Positions 56,640 through 64,000 of a stretch of DNA of 64,000 bases are shown here, in pieces. Each line of letters starts with the position of its first letter. The stretch's first letter is position 1. The notes beneath the pieces were generated by a model. That model saw only the letters and a program-made list of their open reading frames with translations. It had not been told where the DNA came from and searched no databases. This DNA is from a bacterium (GTDB taxonomy: Bacteria > CAIWAD01). Location of the stretch: NCBI GenBank assembly GCA_030429345.1, contig JAUIFJ010000009.1, forward strand, positions 1-64,000, given 5' to 3'. Made by a program: the position numbers and the translations under genes.

Positions 56640-56720
56640 GGTGTGGATAAGCGAGAATTTTGCAAAGCATGCACTGTGAGTAGGAGCGTGCAACTTATCC
56701 ACCACCTCCGCCTTATCCAC
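56640..56720 (+). repeat. Interspersed intergenic element, copy 2
   Basis: The core 56662-56690 matches copy 1 at 54146-54175 in 29 of 30 positions. Arms here are GTGGATAAG (56643-56651) and CTTATCCAC (56694-56702), a perfect 9-bp inverted repeat different in sequence from copy 1's arms. Both copies are preceded by GAGAATTTT and followed by CCGCCTT. Confidence 0.65.
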
Positions 56721-56755
56721 AAACCTCCAGGTTCCACCGCTGCAATTTGTCCACA
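56642..56755. promoter_or_regulatory. Cluster of four DnaA-box-like 9-mers
   Basis: TGTGGATAA at 56642-56650 (perfect box on minus strand), TTATCCACC at 56695-56703 (one mismatch), TTATCCACA at 56713-56721 (perfect), TTGTCCACA at 56747-56755 (one mismatch). A random perfect box is expected about 0.1 times in 64 kb of this composition. Two of the boxes form the arms of the repeat element, so an alternative origin for them exists. No dnaA, dnaN or AT-rich unwinding region is adjacent. Confidence 0.45.
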
Positions 56756-56796
56756 ATAAACGGCCGGCCCCGCAAGGAGACCGGCCGCCTTTGTTT
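56755..56796. terminator. Bidirectional terminator, mainly for the anti-sigma-like gene
   Basis: CGGCCGG (56761-56767) and CCGGCCG (56781-56787) pair around a 13-nt loop; TTTGTTT follows on the plus strand and AATAAA precedes, giving U-runs in both directions. Confidence 0.7.
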
Positions 56797-56814
56797 ACCA
56801 GATTCTGACGAAGC

Positions 56815-57846
56815 CTATTCGTCCTCGTTGACCTCGACTCCGACCTCGACCCGCATGGGCTCGCCTTCGGCACCCTGGCTGCGGCTGATCGAGATGCTGG
56901 CGTTTTCCGGATCCACGCCGTCGGCGATCAGTCTTTCGATGATCTGCGCGCGGATCTGCTCGTCGCTCATCTCGCCGTTGATCTCCATGGGCTCGTTGCC
57001 CATCTGCATGTGGACACGCTGACGGACTTCGCCTTCGCCGTCGATGGTTTCGTCCTCGTCCAGGGCAATGAAGATCTGCCCGCCTTCCTCGCCCAGCCCT
57101 TCCAGGTCGGCGTCATCGATGATCACGTCCAGCTGCCGGCCGTCCTCGCCGCCGCGGATAATCTGCACGTTGCCGTTGAAGCCCTGCGCCGCCAGCTGCT
57201 CGTTGATCGCGGCATTGACTTCCGCGTCGGTCATGCCGGTGACATTGACCTCGACCTCGAAGAGGTTGTTCATCATGGCGCCGAAGAGGCTGCGCTCGAC
57301 GGTTTCCACATGATCCCGGCTGCTCAGGTCGATCACGCCGTCCAGGGATTCCAGCAGCGCCAGGTCTTTCTGCGTGGCGTTGAGCAGCGTCGCGATCACG
57401 GTCGTTCCGCCGCCCTCGGCTTCCCAGAGCTTCAGTTCGCCGACTTCCCATTTGCCGCTTTTCAGTTCGTCCAGCAGGGCTTCGGGGTTGGAAGTAGTCG
57501 CCACCAGCTCCAGGCCGTGGTTCTCTTCGACCTCCACCGGCACCGAACAGGCCACCGCCAGGGTCAGCAGACTCGCGATCACCAGGGCCTTCAGCCCACC
57601 CAGTTTCTTGACAAGATTCACGTTCCAGCCTCCTTCTTCAGCAGCCGCTCTCCGCGACCCGCCGTGGATCCCGAGCCGGGCATCCTCGACGCGGCGCCGC
57701 ATCTCGTGGAAGGACGCGCGCGGGGCCTCGTTGGCCAGCCCGCGCCAGGCGCGATCCAGGGATTCGTCCGAATCCGCGCCGGACCGCTTCAGGCCCTGGT
57801 CCTCATCCCTTGGGCCCTGCGGCCTGGATGCATTGCTCGATCTCAT
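56815..57846 (-). CDS. Anti-sigma-factor-like membrane protein with duplicated periplasmic unit
   Basis: 343 aa from the ATG at 57846 (GAGGAG seven bases upstream), overlapping the sigma-factor gene by 44 bp. A charged cytoplasmic N-terminus (about 1-75) is followed by one helix (ALVIASLLTLAVAC) and a long acidic extracytoplasmic part. In that part two units share a pattern: MTDAEVNAAINEQLAAQGFN...VQIIRG and MSDEQIRAQIIERLIADGVD...ISISRS. The layout (cytoplasmic sigma-binding stretch, TM, sensor) fits an anti-sigma factor, but no ZAS zinc motif is present. The assignment is by position and topology. Confidence 0.65.
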   Translation of the reverse strand: MRSSNASRPQGPRDEDQGLKRSGADSDESLDRAWRGLANEAPRASFHEMRRRVEDARLGIHGGSRRAAAEEGGWNVNLVKKLGGLKALVIASLLTLAVACSVPVEVEENHGLELVATTSNPEALLDELKSGKWEVGELKLWEAEGGGTTVIATLLNATQKDLALLESLDGVIDLSSRDHVETVERSLFGAMMNNLFEVEVNVTGMTDAEVNAAINEQLAAQGFNGNVQIIRGGEDGRQLDVIIDDADLEGLGEEGGQIFIALDEDETIDGEGEVRQRVHMQMGNEPMEINGEMSDEQIRAQIIERLIADGVDPENASISISRSQGAEGEPMRVEVGVEVNEDE

Positions 57847-58399
57847 GATCCAGCTCCTCGTTTTTGTGTCTGCGGATGATCGCCAAAGGCACTTCGCCAC
57901 CCAGCGCGCGCTTCAGTTCCTGCCGTCCACGGCTCAGGCGGGACTTGACCGCGCCTTCGCTTTCGCCGCGCATCTGCGCGATCTCGGCCACCGGGAATCC
58001 GGCAATGTGATACAACAGCAGGGTCTGGCGCTTCTCGAAGGGCATTTCCGCCAGGGCCGCTTTCATGTGCTGCAGGTCCAGCCGGTCGGCCTCGGCCTCG
58101 CGGAATCCGGCGCCCTCGGTTGGGTCGCCTTCCTCACCGGGCAGCGGCAGCCAGCGCTTCCAGAAGTCTCTTCGATAGGCGCGCCGGGCTTCGTTCGCGA
58201 TGATGCGGAAAAGCCAGTACTTGAAGAGTTCCTCCTGGCGCAGGCTGTCCAGCCTGTTCAGGGCCTTGAGCAGGGCTTCCTGCAGCACGTCCTCCCAGGC
58301 TCGCGGCGCCATGTGGCGCGCGAAACATTCCGCCTGGGAGTACAGCGGCTCCAGCAGCTTCCAGAATCGATCGGGGTCCAGGTGCACGTCGGCAATCAT
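57803..58399 (-). CDS. ECF-type RNA polymerase sigma factor
   Basis: 198 aa from ATG 58399, directly after AAAGGAG; the in-frame GTG 12 bp later has better spacing. Region 2: ECFARHMAPRAWEDVLQEALLKALNRLDSLRQEELFKYWLFRIIANEARRAYRR, with the usual W-L-F-R-I-x-x-N-x-A. Region 4: MKAALAEMPFEKRQTLLLYHIAGFPVAEIAQMRGESEGAVKSRLSRGRQEL. It directs transcription of a stress regulon and is probably held by the overlapping membrane protein. The track ORF extends upstream through a terminator and is wrong. Confidence 0.9.
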   Translation of the reverse strand: MIADVHLDPDRFWKLLEPLYSQAECFARHMAPRAWEDVLQEALLKALNRLDSLRQEELFKYWLFRIIANEARRAYRRDFWKRWLPLPGEEGDPTEGAGFREAEADRLDLQHMKAALAEMPFEKRQTLLLYHIAGFPVAEIAQMRGESEGAVKSRLSRGRQELKRALGGEVPLAIIRRHKNEELDHEIEQCIQAAGPKG

Positions 58400-58452
58400 C
58401 TCCTTTCGCGGACAAGAGACCTGTGAAGGGCAATTCGTTGCATGGCAGATAC

Positions 58453-58484
58453 AAAAAAATCCGGCTTCCCGAAAGAAGCCGGAT
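58453..58484 (-). terminator. Strong terminator after the rhodanese-fold gene
   Basis: On the minus strand ATCCGGCTTC-TTTCGG-GAAGCCGGAT is a perfect 10-bp stem followed by TTTTTT. It separates the rhodanese gene from the sigma operon. Confidence 0.92.
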
Positions 58485-58506
58485 GTTGCTTGTCTTTGCT
58501 TCAGCC

Positions 58507-58863
58507 TCAGTGCAGACTGCTCGGCACCCGCACTTCCTTCTGCCAGGCGACCGCTCCGCCACGCACATTGACTGCACGATGCCAGCCCTTGCGGCGCAGC
58601 CACATGGTGACCTGGGCGCTGCGCACTCCATGATCCGAAATCACTGCAAGGGACAGATCATGCCCGGATGCGAGGATTTCGCCCAGGGCCTGTTCCTGTT
58701 CCTCGCTGAGTCGGCTGAGAGGCACATGTTTAATGGAAGTGATGTGCAGGGGACTGCGACTGACTTCGTCCGCCTCGCGCACATCAATCAAGAGGAGGCG
58801 GCCGCGCGACATGCGATCAGCGGCCTCCTTGGCAGTAATTTCGGGGGCACCGTATGGATTCAT
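58507..58863 (-). CDS. Rhodanese-fold protein lacking the catalytic cysteine
   Basis: 118 aa. Rhodanese features: LLLIDVREADEVSRSPLHITSIKHVPLSRL and VRSAQVTMWLRRKGWHRAVNVRGGAVAWQ. The active loop normally C-x-x-G-x-R-S reads SDHGVRS, so the sulfur-carrying Cys is Ser. It is therefore unlikely to transfer sulfur and may be a binding or regulatory domain. Monocistronic with its own terminator. Confidence 0.88.
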   Translation of the reverse strand: MNPYGAPEITAKEAADRMSRGRLLLIDVREADEVSRSPLHITSIKHVPLSRLSEEQEQALGEILASGHDLSLAVISDHGVRSAQVTMWLRRKGWHRAVNVRGGAVAWQKEVRVPSSLH

Positions 58864-59017
58864 GAGTCCTTCGATCCGAAGATCGGCTCCTGGTAATCTG
58901 TTAGAAACAGCGGGTTTTCCAGTTTTCCGTCAGCGATGCCAAAGATGCTGTATAGGAATCCCCGGAACCTTGACATGCGTCAGTCAGCGACAGGAGAATA
59001 AGGCCCCCTTGCCCTTC

Positions 59018-59362
59018 TCACAGCTTGAACAGCTTCTGCCAGGATTCTGCTCGAAAGCCGCTGTGAAGCTCCTGATCCAGCCAGAGCAAGGGTCTTCTCA
59101 ACAGATTCACGTCCTCAAGCACCAGCTGGATCGCTCTTTCCTGCTCAAGAGAGGCCTCCTGGAGAGCCATTTTTCTCCAGGGAGTGCTGCGCGGGTTCAA
59201 CAGCTCCATCCGCGGATGCCGTTCAAAGAGCTCCCGCAATTCCGTCTCGGTGGGAGGCTCGCGGTCCGTCCAGCGCCAGGTGTGCGGGATCTCGTTCTCG
59301 CGCAGGAACTTCAGGGCCTGCCTGCAGGTCGAGCAGGTGGATTTGCACCAGACCAGGGTCAT
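59018..59362 (-). CDS. ArsC/Spx-family thioredoxin-fold protein
   Basis: 114 aa, family length. MTLVWCKSTCSTCRQALKFL shows the ArsC-type Cys near the N-terminus with two further Cys (positions 6, 10, 13); the conserved R and P occur in LLRRPLLWLDQ. Members are arsenate reductases, Spx regulators or uncharacterised reductases (YffB-like). No ars genes are near, so arsenate reduction is not assumed. Confidence 0.83.
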   Translation of the reverse strand: MTLVWCKSTCSTCRQALKFLRENEIPHTWRWTDREPPTETELRELFERHPRMELLNPRSTPWRKMALQEASLEQERAIQLVLEDVNLLRRPLLWLDQELHSGFRAESWQKLFKL

Positions 59363-59403
59363 TGTTCTTGAGCTCCTTTTGATCGTCTGCCCGCCTGAGA
59401 GGG

Positions 59404-60213
59404 CTAAGTGAAATGCCGCTTCAGGTCCGTCAGGCTGTCCAGCACCAGATGCGCTTCCCTTTGCGCGCGATCTTCATCGGCGGGGCGGAACTTGCCGGTC
59501 CGCACCTGTACGCCTCGAATGCCGCAGGCCTGCGCGCCCAGCACATCGTTCTCCAGGTCATCCCCGACCATGTAGACCTCGCCGGCAGACAGCGCGCGCC
59601 GCGTCTCCTTGCCCAGGGCCCCGCGCGCCGCCGCCAGGAAGAAGGCGGAAGCGGGCTTGCCCACCAGCAGGGCCTGTTGATCGGCGGCGTCCTCCAGCAG
59701 GCGGACGAAGGGTCCGGCATCCAGCTTCAGCCCGCCCTCCTGCTGGAAATAGCGATTGCGCTGGCAGGCGACCAGGCGGCTGCCCGCCATGAGATCGCGA
59801 AAGGCGAGATCCAGCATGCGGTAGTTCCAGGCAGCGCCCATGTCACCGACCAGAACTGCTTCCGGCCGCTCCTCGACCTCCGCGTCCGCCTCCACCAGTT
59901 CCAGTGGCGCCAGGTCCGCATGCGCCTCTGTCCTCAACAGGGCGCGCACGCGGCGCAGGCCTTTCTCCAGCAGAGTATCACGAGCGGCCAGGGTCGCGGT
60001 GCGGATGCTCTCCCTCGGCAGGGCGAGGCCCATCTCCCCCAGGGCGCGATGGATCACGGCAGCGGATTTCGTCGTCGTGTTGCTCAGGAAGAGCAGAGGA
60101 ACTCCCGCGGCGCGCAGGTGCTCCAGGCAGTCGATCACGCCGGGAAGGGCCTTGCCGTCGGTGTAGACGGTTCCATCCAGGTCCAGCAGCAACAGGGAAC
60201 ACGGCGGTTTCAC
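59404..60213 (-). CDS. HAD-superfamily IIA phosphatase (NagD/HDHD2-like)
   Basis: 269 aa from GTG 60213, overlapping the ccoS stop as GTGA. HAD motif I LLLLDLDGTVYTDGKALPG; motif II FLSNTTTKS; C2 cap in the middle; motif III Lys in LVGKPASAFF; motif IV YMVGDDLENDVLGAQ. The long track ORF joins it to out-of-frame upstream sequence and should be ignored. Substrate is unknown (sugar or nucleotide phosphate, or phospho-amino acid). Last gene of the oxidase-maturation operon. Confidence 0.9.
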   Translation of the reverse strand: MKPPCSLLLLDLDGTVYTDGKALPGVIDCLEHLRAAGVPLLFLSNTTTKSAAVIHRALGEMGLALPRESIRTATLAARDTLLEKGLRRVRALLRTEAHADLAPLELVEADAEVEERPEAVLVGDMGAAWNYRMLDLAFRDLMAGSRLVACQRNRYFQQEGGLKLDAGPFVRLLEDAADQQALLVGKPASAFFLAAARGALGKETRRALSAGEVYMVGDDLENDVLGAQACGIRGVQVRTGKFRPADEDRAQREAHLVLDSLTDLKRHFT

Positions 60214-60440
60214 CCCTCCACTCCTCCGCCATCGCCCGCGTCCCCGAAGGAATCCGCCTCTCCCTCCCCGCCGGGCTTGTCGCGGGAAGGGGAGGAATCG
60301 ACCTCGTCGTCCAGCAGCATGCGCCAGGCAGGCGTTTCCAGGTCGTCGAACTGCCCCTGTCTCACACTGCGGATGAAGGCGATCACGGCGATCAGCACGA
60401 TCAGCATGGCCAGGGGAACAAGGACGTATACGACAGACAT
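60210..60440 (-). CDS. ccoS: cbb3-type cytochrome oxidase assembly protein CcoS
   Basis: 76 aa: one N-terminal membrane helix (VVYVLVPLAMLIVLIAVIAFI) followed by RQGQFDDLETPAWRMLLDD, which is the conserved CcoS signature, then an acidic, Gly-rich tail. CcoS is needed for cofactor insertion into CcoN of the cbb3 oxidase. It lies 21 bp after ccoI and overlaps the HAD gene. Confidence 0.93.
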   Translation of the reverse strand: MSVVYVLVPLAMLIVLIAVIAFIRSVRQGQFDDLETPAWRMLLDDEVDSSPSRDKPGGEGEADSFGDAGDGGGVEG

Positions 60441-60461
60441 GACTTCCTCCGCTCGACGATT

Positions 60462-62885
60462 TCAGGCCGGCCGGAACCCCTTGCCCCGCAGGCTCAGGAA
60501 GACGACGGTCAGCGAGCTCAACGGCATCAGCACCGCGGCGAAGATCGGATTCAGGATGCCGGCCAGGGCCAGCGAAGCGCCGATCGTGTTGTACAGCAGG
60601 CTGAAGACCAGGTTCAGGCGGATGGTGCGCATGGTGCCGCGCGCGCCGCGCAGGAGCTCCGGCAGCTGCGCCAGTCCCTCGCGGGAAAGGTATACATCCG
60701 CCGCTGCAAGGCTCGCCTCCGCCCCCCCGCTGACGCTGATGCCGATGTCCGCCGCGGCCAGGGCGGCGGCGTCGTTGACGCCGTCGCCGACCATCGCCAC
60801 CGTGCCCTCCCGCGCCAGGAGCTCCACCTGCTGCAGCTTGTCCTCCGGACTCATGCCGCCATGGCATTCTTCCAGAGGCAGGTCGAGCTGGGCGCCCACC
60901 GCCACGGCCACTTCTGTATGGTCGCCGCTGTAGATGCGCGGCTTCCAGCCCAGGCCGCGCAGTTCGTCCAGGGTTTCCTTCATGCGGGGGCGCAGGCGAT
61001 CGCCCAGCCCGAAGAGGCCCTGCACGCGGCCCTCGCCCGCGGCGAGCACAGGCGTCAGCCCCTTCCGGAGGATCTCCTCCAGGAAGGCCTGCTGTGCCGC
61101 GTCCGGCGTGTAGCCCGCCTCGCGCAGGAAGGCCGGACTGCCGACGAGCAGCTCGCGACCCTCGACCCGACCGCGCATGCCGTTGCCGGGAAGATTCTCG
61201 ACCTCCGTTGCCGCGGTGGTGCTGTCCTTCGGGGCGGCGTCACACAGGGCGCGGGCGACGGCGTGCGAGCTCTGGGCCTCGATGGCCGCCACGCGGGAGA
61301 GCACGCCCTCCTCCCCCTGCTGCATCACGAGCCCGTAGCGGCCTTCGGTCAGCGTTCCCGTCTTGTCGAGCACGAGCACGCCACCCTTCTCCAGCCCTTC
61401 GACCACGTCCGCTCCGCGCACCAGGATGCCCTGTCGCGCCGCGCGCCCCAGGGCCACGGCGACGGCGAGCGGCGTCGCCATGCCGAGGGCGCAGGGGCAG
61501 GTCACGATCAGCAGGGAAATGGCGTGATCGATGGCCTGGCTGACGCCCGCGTGGATCCAGAGCGCAAAGGTCAATCCCGACAGGCCGAGCACGGTCAACA
61601 CGAACCAGCCGCTGATGCGGTCCGCCAGTTGTACGACAGGCGCGCGGCGGGAAGCGGCGGCCTCGATCTCCTGCATCAGGCGGCCGACGCGGGTCTCGGC
61701 TCCGCTGCGGGCGATCTTCACCACCAGGCGGGCGTCGCGGTTGATGGTTCCGGCAAAGACCGGGTCCCCGGGCGAGACGGACCGCGGCAGTGATTCACCG
61801 GTCAGCAGGCTGGTGTCGATCTGGCCTTCGCCTTCTTCCACGTGGCCGTCCGCGGGAATCGTATCGCCGGAGCGCAGTTCGACAAGGTCCCCTTCCTGCA
61901 GGGTTTCCAGCGGTACTTCGCGCACGCGCCCCTCCTCGATGCGCCGCGCGGAGGAGGGCGTCAGCGAATAGAGCAGCTCCGTGGCGTCGGCGGACCTGCG
62001 CTGCTGGCGTCTCACAAGCCAGCGCCCGCAGAGCAGCAGGAAGATCAGCACGGTCAGCGTGTCGAAGTAGATCTCGCCGGAACCGCGGATCGTGTTCCAG
62101 CTGCCCCAGAGGAAGCCCGCCAAAACGCCGATCGTGATCGGCAGGTCCATGTGCAGGCTGCGCGCCCTCAGCGACGCCCAGGCGCCGCGGTAGAATTCCA
62201 GGCCCGACCAGGCGACAGCGGGCAGCGTGAAGAGCAGGCTGATCCAGCGGAAGTAGACGCGGAAGGAATCGCTCATGCCGCTGAAGTGGCCGCCGTAGAG
62301 GCTGAAGGCGATCAGCATCACATTTCCCGCGGCGGCGCCGGCGATCGCGATGCGGATCAGCAGGCGGCGGTCCTCCTGGCGGCGCGCCTCCTCGACGGCG
62401 CTTCCCCTCCAGGGGTGCGCCGGATAGCCGAGCCGGTCCAGGAAGGCGGCGATGCCCGCCAGGTTCTGCTCCGCCGGGCGCCATGTAACACGGGCGCGGC
62501 TGCGGCGGATGTCGAGCAGGCACTCCTCGACTCCGGGAATGCGCAGGGGCACCTTCTCCACCAGCCAGACACAGGCCGCGCAGTGCACGTTCTCCAGGTA
62601 GAACTCGGTCTGCATGCGGCCGCCGGGCAGGGGGCGGCACCAGGTCTCCTGGAAGGTCGGATCATCGAAATCGGAATAGCTGCGATCGCTGGTTCGCGCC
62701 GGGCGGGCATCGCCTGTGCGCTCCCGCACGTCGTAGAAGGCTTCCAGGCCTTCCCCGTGGATTACCTGGTATACGGTCTCGCAGCCTCCGCAGCAGAACT
62801 GGAGCTTCTCCCCCGGCCGCCGAAGATCCGCGGGAACCTCCAGGCCGCAGTGGGAACAGGGCACATGCCCGGCGGGGCTACTCAT
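60462..62885 (-). CDS. ccoI: Copper-translocating P-type ATPase of the CcoI/FixI type
   Basis: 807 aa from the ATG at 62885 (second Met of the track ORF), overlapping the upstream gene by 8 bp. The N-terminal Cys cluster CSHCGLEV...FCCGGCETVYQVI is specific to CcoI/FixI; an HMA domain follows (ENVHCAACVWLVEKV). Eight helices; metal site TCPCALG (about 461); DKTGT phosphorylation site (about 506); GDGVNDAAAL (about 700). It exports Cu for assembly of the cbb3 oxidase binuclear centre rather than for detoxification, as judged by its neighbours FixH and CcoS. Confidence 0.95.
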   Translation of the reverse strand: MSSPAGHVPCSHCGLEVPADLRRPGEKLQFCCGGCETVYQVIHGEGLEAFYDVRERTGDARPARTSDRSYSDFDDPTFQETWCRPLPGGRMQTEFYLENVHCAACVWLVEKVPLRIPGVEECLLDIRRSRARVTWRPAEQNLAGIAAFLDRLGYPAHPWRGSAVEEARRQEDRRLLIRIAIAGAAAGNVMLIAFSLYGGHFSGMSDSFRVYFRWISLLFTLPAVAWSGLEFYRGAWASLRARSLHMDLPITIGVLAGFLWGSWNTIRGSGEIYFDTLTVLIFLLLCGRWLVRRQQRRSADATELLYSLTPSSARRIEEGRVREVPLETLQEGDLVELRSGDTIPADGHVEEGEGQIDTSLLTGESLPRSVSPGDPVFAGTINRDARLVVKIARSGAETRVGRLMQEIEAAASRRAPVVQLADRISGWFVLTVLGLSGLTFALWIHAGVSQAIDHAISLLIVTCPCALGMATPLAVAVALGRAARQGILVRGADVVEGLEKGGVLVLDKTGTLTEGRYGLVMQQGEEGVLSRVAAIEAQSSHAVARALCDAAPKDSTTAATEVENLPGNGMRGRVEGRELLVGSPAFLREAGYTPDAAQQAFLEEILRKGLTPVLAAGEGRVQGLFGLGDRLRPRMKETLDELRGLGWKPRIYSGDHTEVAVAVGAQLDLPLEECHGGMSPEDKLQQVELLAREGTVAMVGDGVNDAAALAAADIGISVSGGAEASLAAADVYLSREGLAQLPELLRGARGTMRTIRLNLVFSLLYNTIGASLALAGILNPIFAAVLMPLSSLTVVFLSLRGKGFRPA

Positions 62886-63645
62886 CCTCGCAGCAGGGAG
62901 CCACGAAGGTATCACCGGCGGGCCTGGCCTCCTCGCCGTCCACGACCACGCGGGGCGTGATGCCCGAGAAGCGTTCCGGTTCGATGCCCGCGCGCTGGTA
63001 TACGGTCACCAGGCCCATGCAGAGAACGGCCACCGCGCCGATCACGGGCAGGTGGCGACGCAGGGGCCCCGCCAGCTTCTGGATGCCGACCCCAAGGGCC
63101 AGCATCACGGGAAGCGTGCCGGTCCAGAAGGCGCCCATCACGAGCGCTCCCTGCCAGGGACTGCCGGTGCCGGCGGCGGTGATCACGAAGGCGTAGAGCC
63201 AGCCGCAGGGCAGCAGGGTGCTGGCCAGGCCGAGAGCCAGCGCGCGGAAGAGCGGCGGTTTCTCCCGCATGCGGGCGAAGAGCTTCTGGAACCAGCGTCC
63301 GCCGGCGCTGCCCATCAGGCCCCTCGGCAGAAGGGTGATGCCGAAACGTGCGACAATCACTCCCAGTCCCCAGAGCACCATCAGCGAACCGGCGAGGATC
63401 GCCGAGAAACGCATCACGCCCGCCGCCTCGCCGGCGATGTTGATGGCGTGGCCGGCGATTCCGGCCAGCGCGCCGAGTCCGGTGTAGGACAGCAGCCGCC
63501 CCAGGCTGTAGAAGGCGTGGCCGAGCCATTGCTTCTCCCGGCCTCCCTCGGCGGCATAGAACACCAGCAGCGGACCGCACATGCCCGCGCAGTGGGGACT
63601 TCCGATCAGGCTTGCGCCCAGGACGGTCGCCAGCAGGGCAGACAT
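62878..63645 (-). CDS. TauE/SafE-like (UreH domain) membrane protein of the cbb3 assembly cluster
   Basis: 255 aa from the ATG at 63645, which shares a base with the fixH stop (TGATG). Six membrane helices; the first carries GSPHCAGMCGPLLVFYA, and helix 4 STLLPCGWLYAFVITA, giving two intramembrane Cys motifs as in DsbD-related and SafE proteins found in ccoGHIS clusters. The tail includes VVVDGEEA and ends PCCEDE. Probably a metal- or thiol-handling transporter for oxidase maturation. Confidence 0.85.
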   Translation of the reverse strand: MSALLATVLGASLIGSPHCAGMCGPLLVFYAAEGGREKQWLGHAFYSLGRLLSYTGLGALAGIAGHAINIAGEAAGVMRFSAILAGSLMVLWGLGVIVARFGITLLPRGLMGSAGGRWFQKLFARMREKPPLFRALALGLASTLLPCGWLYAFVITAAGTGSPWQGALVMGAFWTGTLPVMLALGVGIQKLAGPLRRHLPVIGAVAVLCMGLVTVYQRAGIEPERFSGITPRVVVDGEEARPAGDTFVAPCCEDE

Positions 63646-64000
63646 CAGTTCCTCCCGACCAGGACGGGGCCCAGGTCCAATCGCCTTGTTGCGGTAAAGA
63701 GCTCCTCGCCGCGACGGGCCTGTAGACGAAACTCCCACAGTCCCGGCCGGTTGCCGGGGAAGTCCGCGTGATACAGACTGTCGTCGAAGGCGAGCCGCAG
63801 GGTCTTGCGCCGGTCGCTGAGCGCGTTGTGGAAGGCTTCGACCTCCACCTCCGCGTCGATCACGAGGCTCTTGCTGGAATCCCGCAGCACGGCCTGCAAC
63901 CGCGGGGCGTCTTCGCCCGGCTGCAGCTCCAGCTCCAGCTGCCAGCCCAGCGCGCGGCTGGCCGCTTCCAGCTCGACACGCTCGTCCCAGTGGATCGCCT
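63645..64000 (-). CDS. ccoH: FixH/CcoH-like protein (5' end outside window)
   Basis: The minus-strand frame is open from the right edge to the stop at 63645 and reads IHWDERVELEAASRALGW...RKTLRLAFDDSLYHADFPG...GLWEFRLQARRGEELFTATRRLDLG. The W-D, ADF and G-x-W-x-L/F pattern matches the extracytoplasmic part of FixH/CcoH, which helps insert copper into cbb3 oxidase. The N-terminal helix and start lie outside. The ORF track shows only its last 84 residues. ccoNOP probably lies further right. Confidence 0.8.
   Translation of the reverse strand, partial: AIHWDERVELEAASRALGWQLELELQPGEDAPRLQAVLRDSSKSLVIDAEVEVEAFHNALSDRRKTLRLAFDDSLYHADFPGNRPGLWEFRLQARRGEELFTATRRLDLGPVLVGRN

Noticed and set aside
56640-56760. 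Calling this region the chromosome origin outright
   Set aside because: DnaA boxes alone are not enough; no replication genes, no AT-rich element, converging flanking genes. Kept only as a DnaA-box cluster.
59404-60867. Track ORF of 487 aa reading as a longer HAD protein
   Set aside because: The upstream half is out-of-frame ccoI/ccoS sequence; the HAD domain starts at GTG 60213, coupled to ccoS.

Overview
The window is a GC-rich (roughly 65%), gene-dense bacterial chromosome segment with no plasmid, phage or transposase genes. Three long secreted proteins end in a FlgD-like (type IX secretion-type) sorting module (Y-P-N-P-F-N-P or a related fold, ending K-x-x-L-x-K). A PorV-family barrel, a CarboxypepD-reg TonB receptor, a b558-type SdhC and cbb3-oxidase assembly genes complete the picture. 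Together these suggest a Gram-negative, respiring member of the FCB superphylum or a related candidate phylum. The exact phylum cannot be fixed from this sequence.

Layout. 1-6.6 kb: an HDOD signalling operon (cut by the left edge), an outer-membrane barrel, a beta-propeller-like lipoprotein, the compact operon peroxiredoxin-fpg-threonine aldolase, and another outer-membrane barrel. 6.7-12.1 kb: an OmpR-type two-component system divergent from a three-gene envelope glycosylation operon (LAB_N membrane protein, ArnT-like GT, polyprenyl-phosphate GT2). 12.1-14.9 kb: superoxide dismutase, flavin reductase, Cys-rich periplasmic protein, HMA metal-binding protein, HD protein. 15.1-18.5 kb: sdhCAB. 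18.7-20.5 kb: a less GC-rich AbiEii-like nucleotidyltransferase/wHTH pair with a palindromic operator, bracketed by two copies of an extragenic repeat.

21-52.7 kb is a large alpha-glucan locus on the minus strand. It encodes secreted starch-binding-type proteins, a GH57 enzyme with a CBM48-like domain, a GH57-like multidomain protein, a pullulanase-type GH13 and a T9SS-tagged GH13 amylase. It also holds an apparent six-gene operon that joins a MalE-MalF fusion, MalG and MsmX (inner membrane) to a TonB receptor, a 1324-aa sorted surface protein and a PorV protein (outer membrane). Read together, the locus would bind and cut glucan at the surface, pull oligosaccharides through the outer membrane with TonB energy, and import them by ABC transport. 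An Eis-like acetyltransferase and two hemerythrin-like genes are also present here.

52.8-64 kb: an MFS transporter, pyrophosphatase, a membrane glycosyltransferase-like protein, an intergenic zone with repeats and a DnaA-box cluster, an ECF sigma/anti-sigma-like pair, a rhodanese-fold protein lacking its Cys, an ArsC-like protein, and a cbb3 oxidase maturation operon (fixH-safE-ccoI-ccoS-HAD) running off the right edge.

The most notable observations are: (1) three copies of a TCTTCAG-type direct repeat with 11-bp period placed before the two-component operon, the glycosylation operon and the barrel gene, suggesting a PmrAB-like regulon; (2) the envelope-spanning glucan import operon with its solute-binding protein fused to the permease; (3) a strong excess of the palindrome GTATAC (at least 32 copies).
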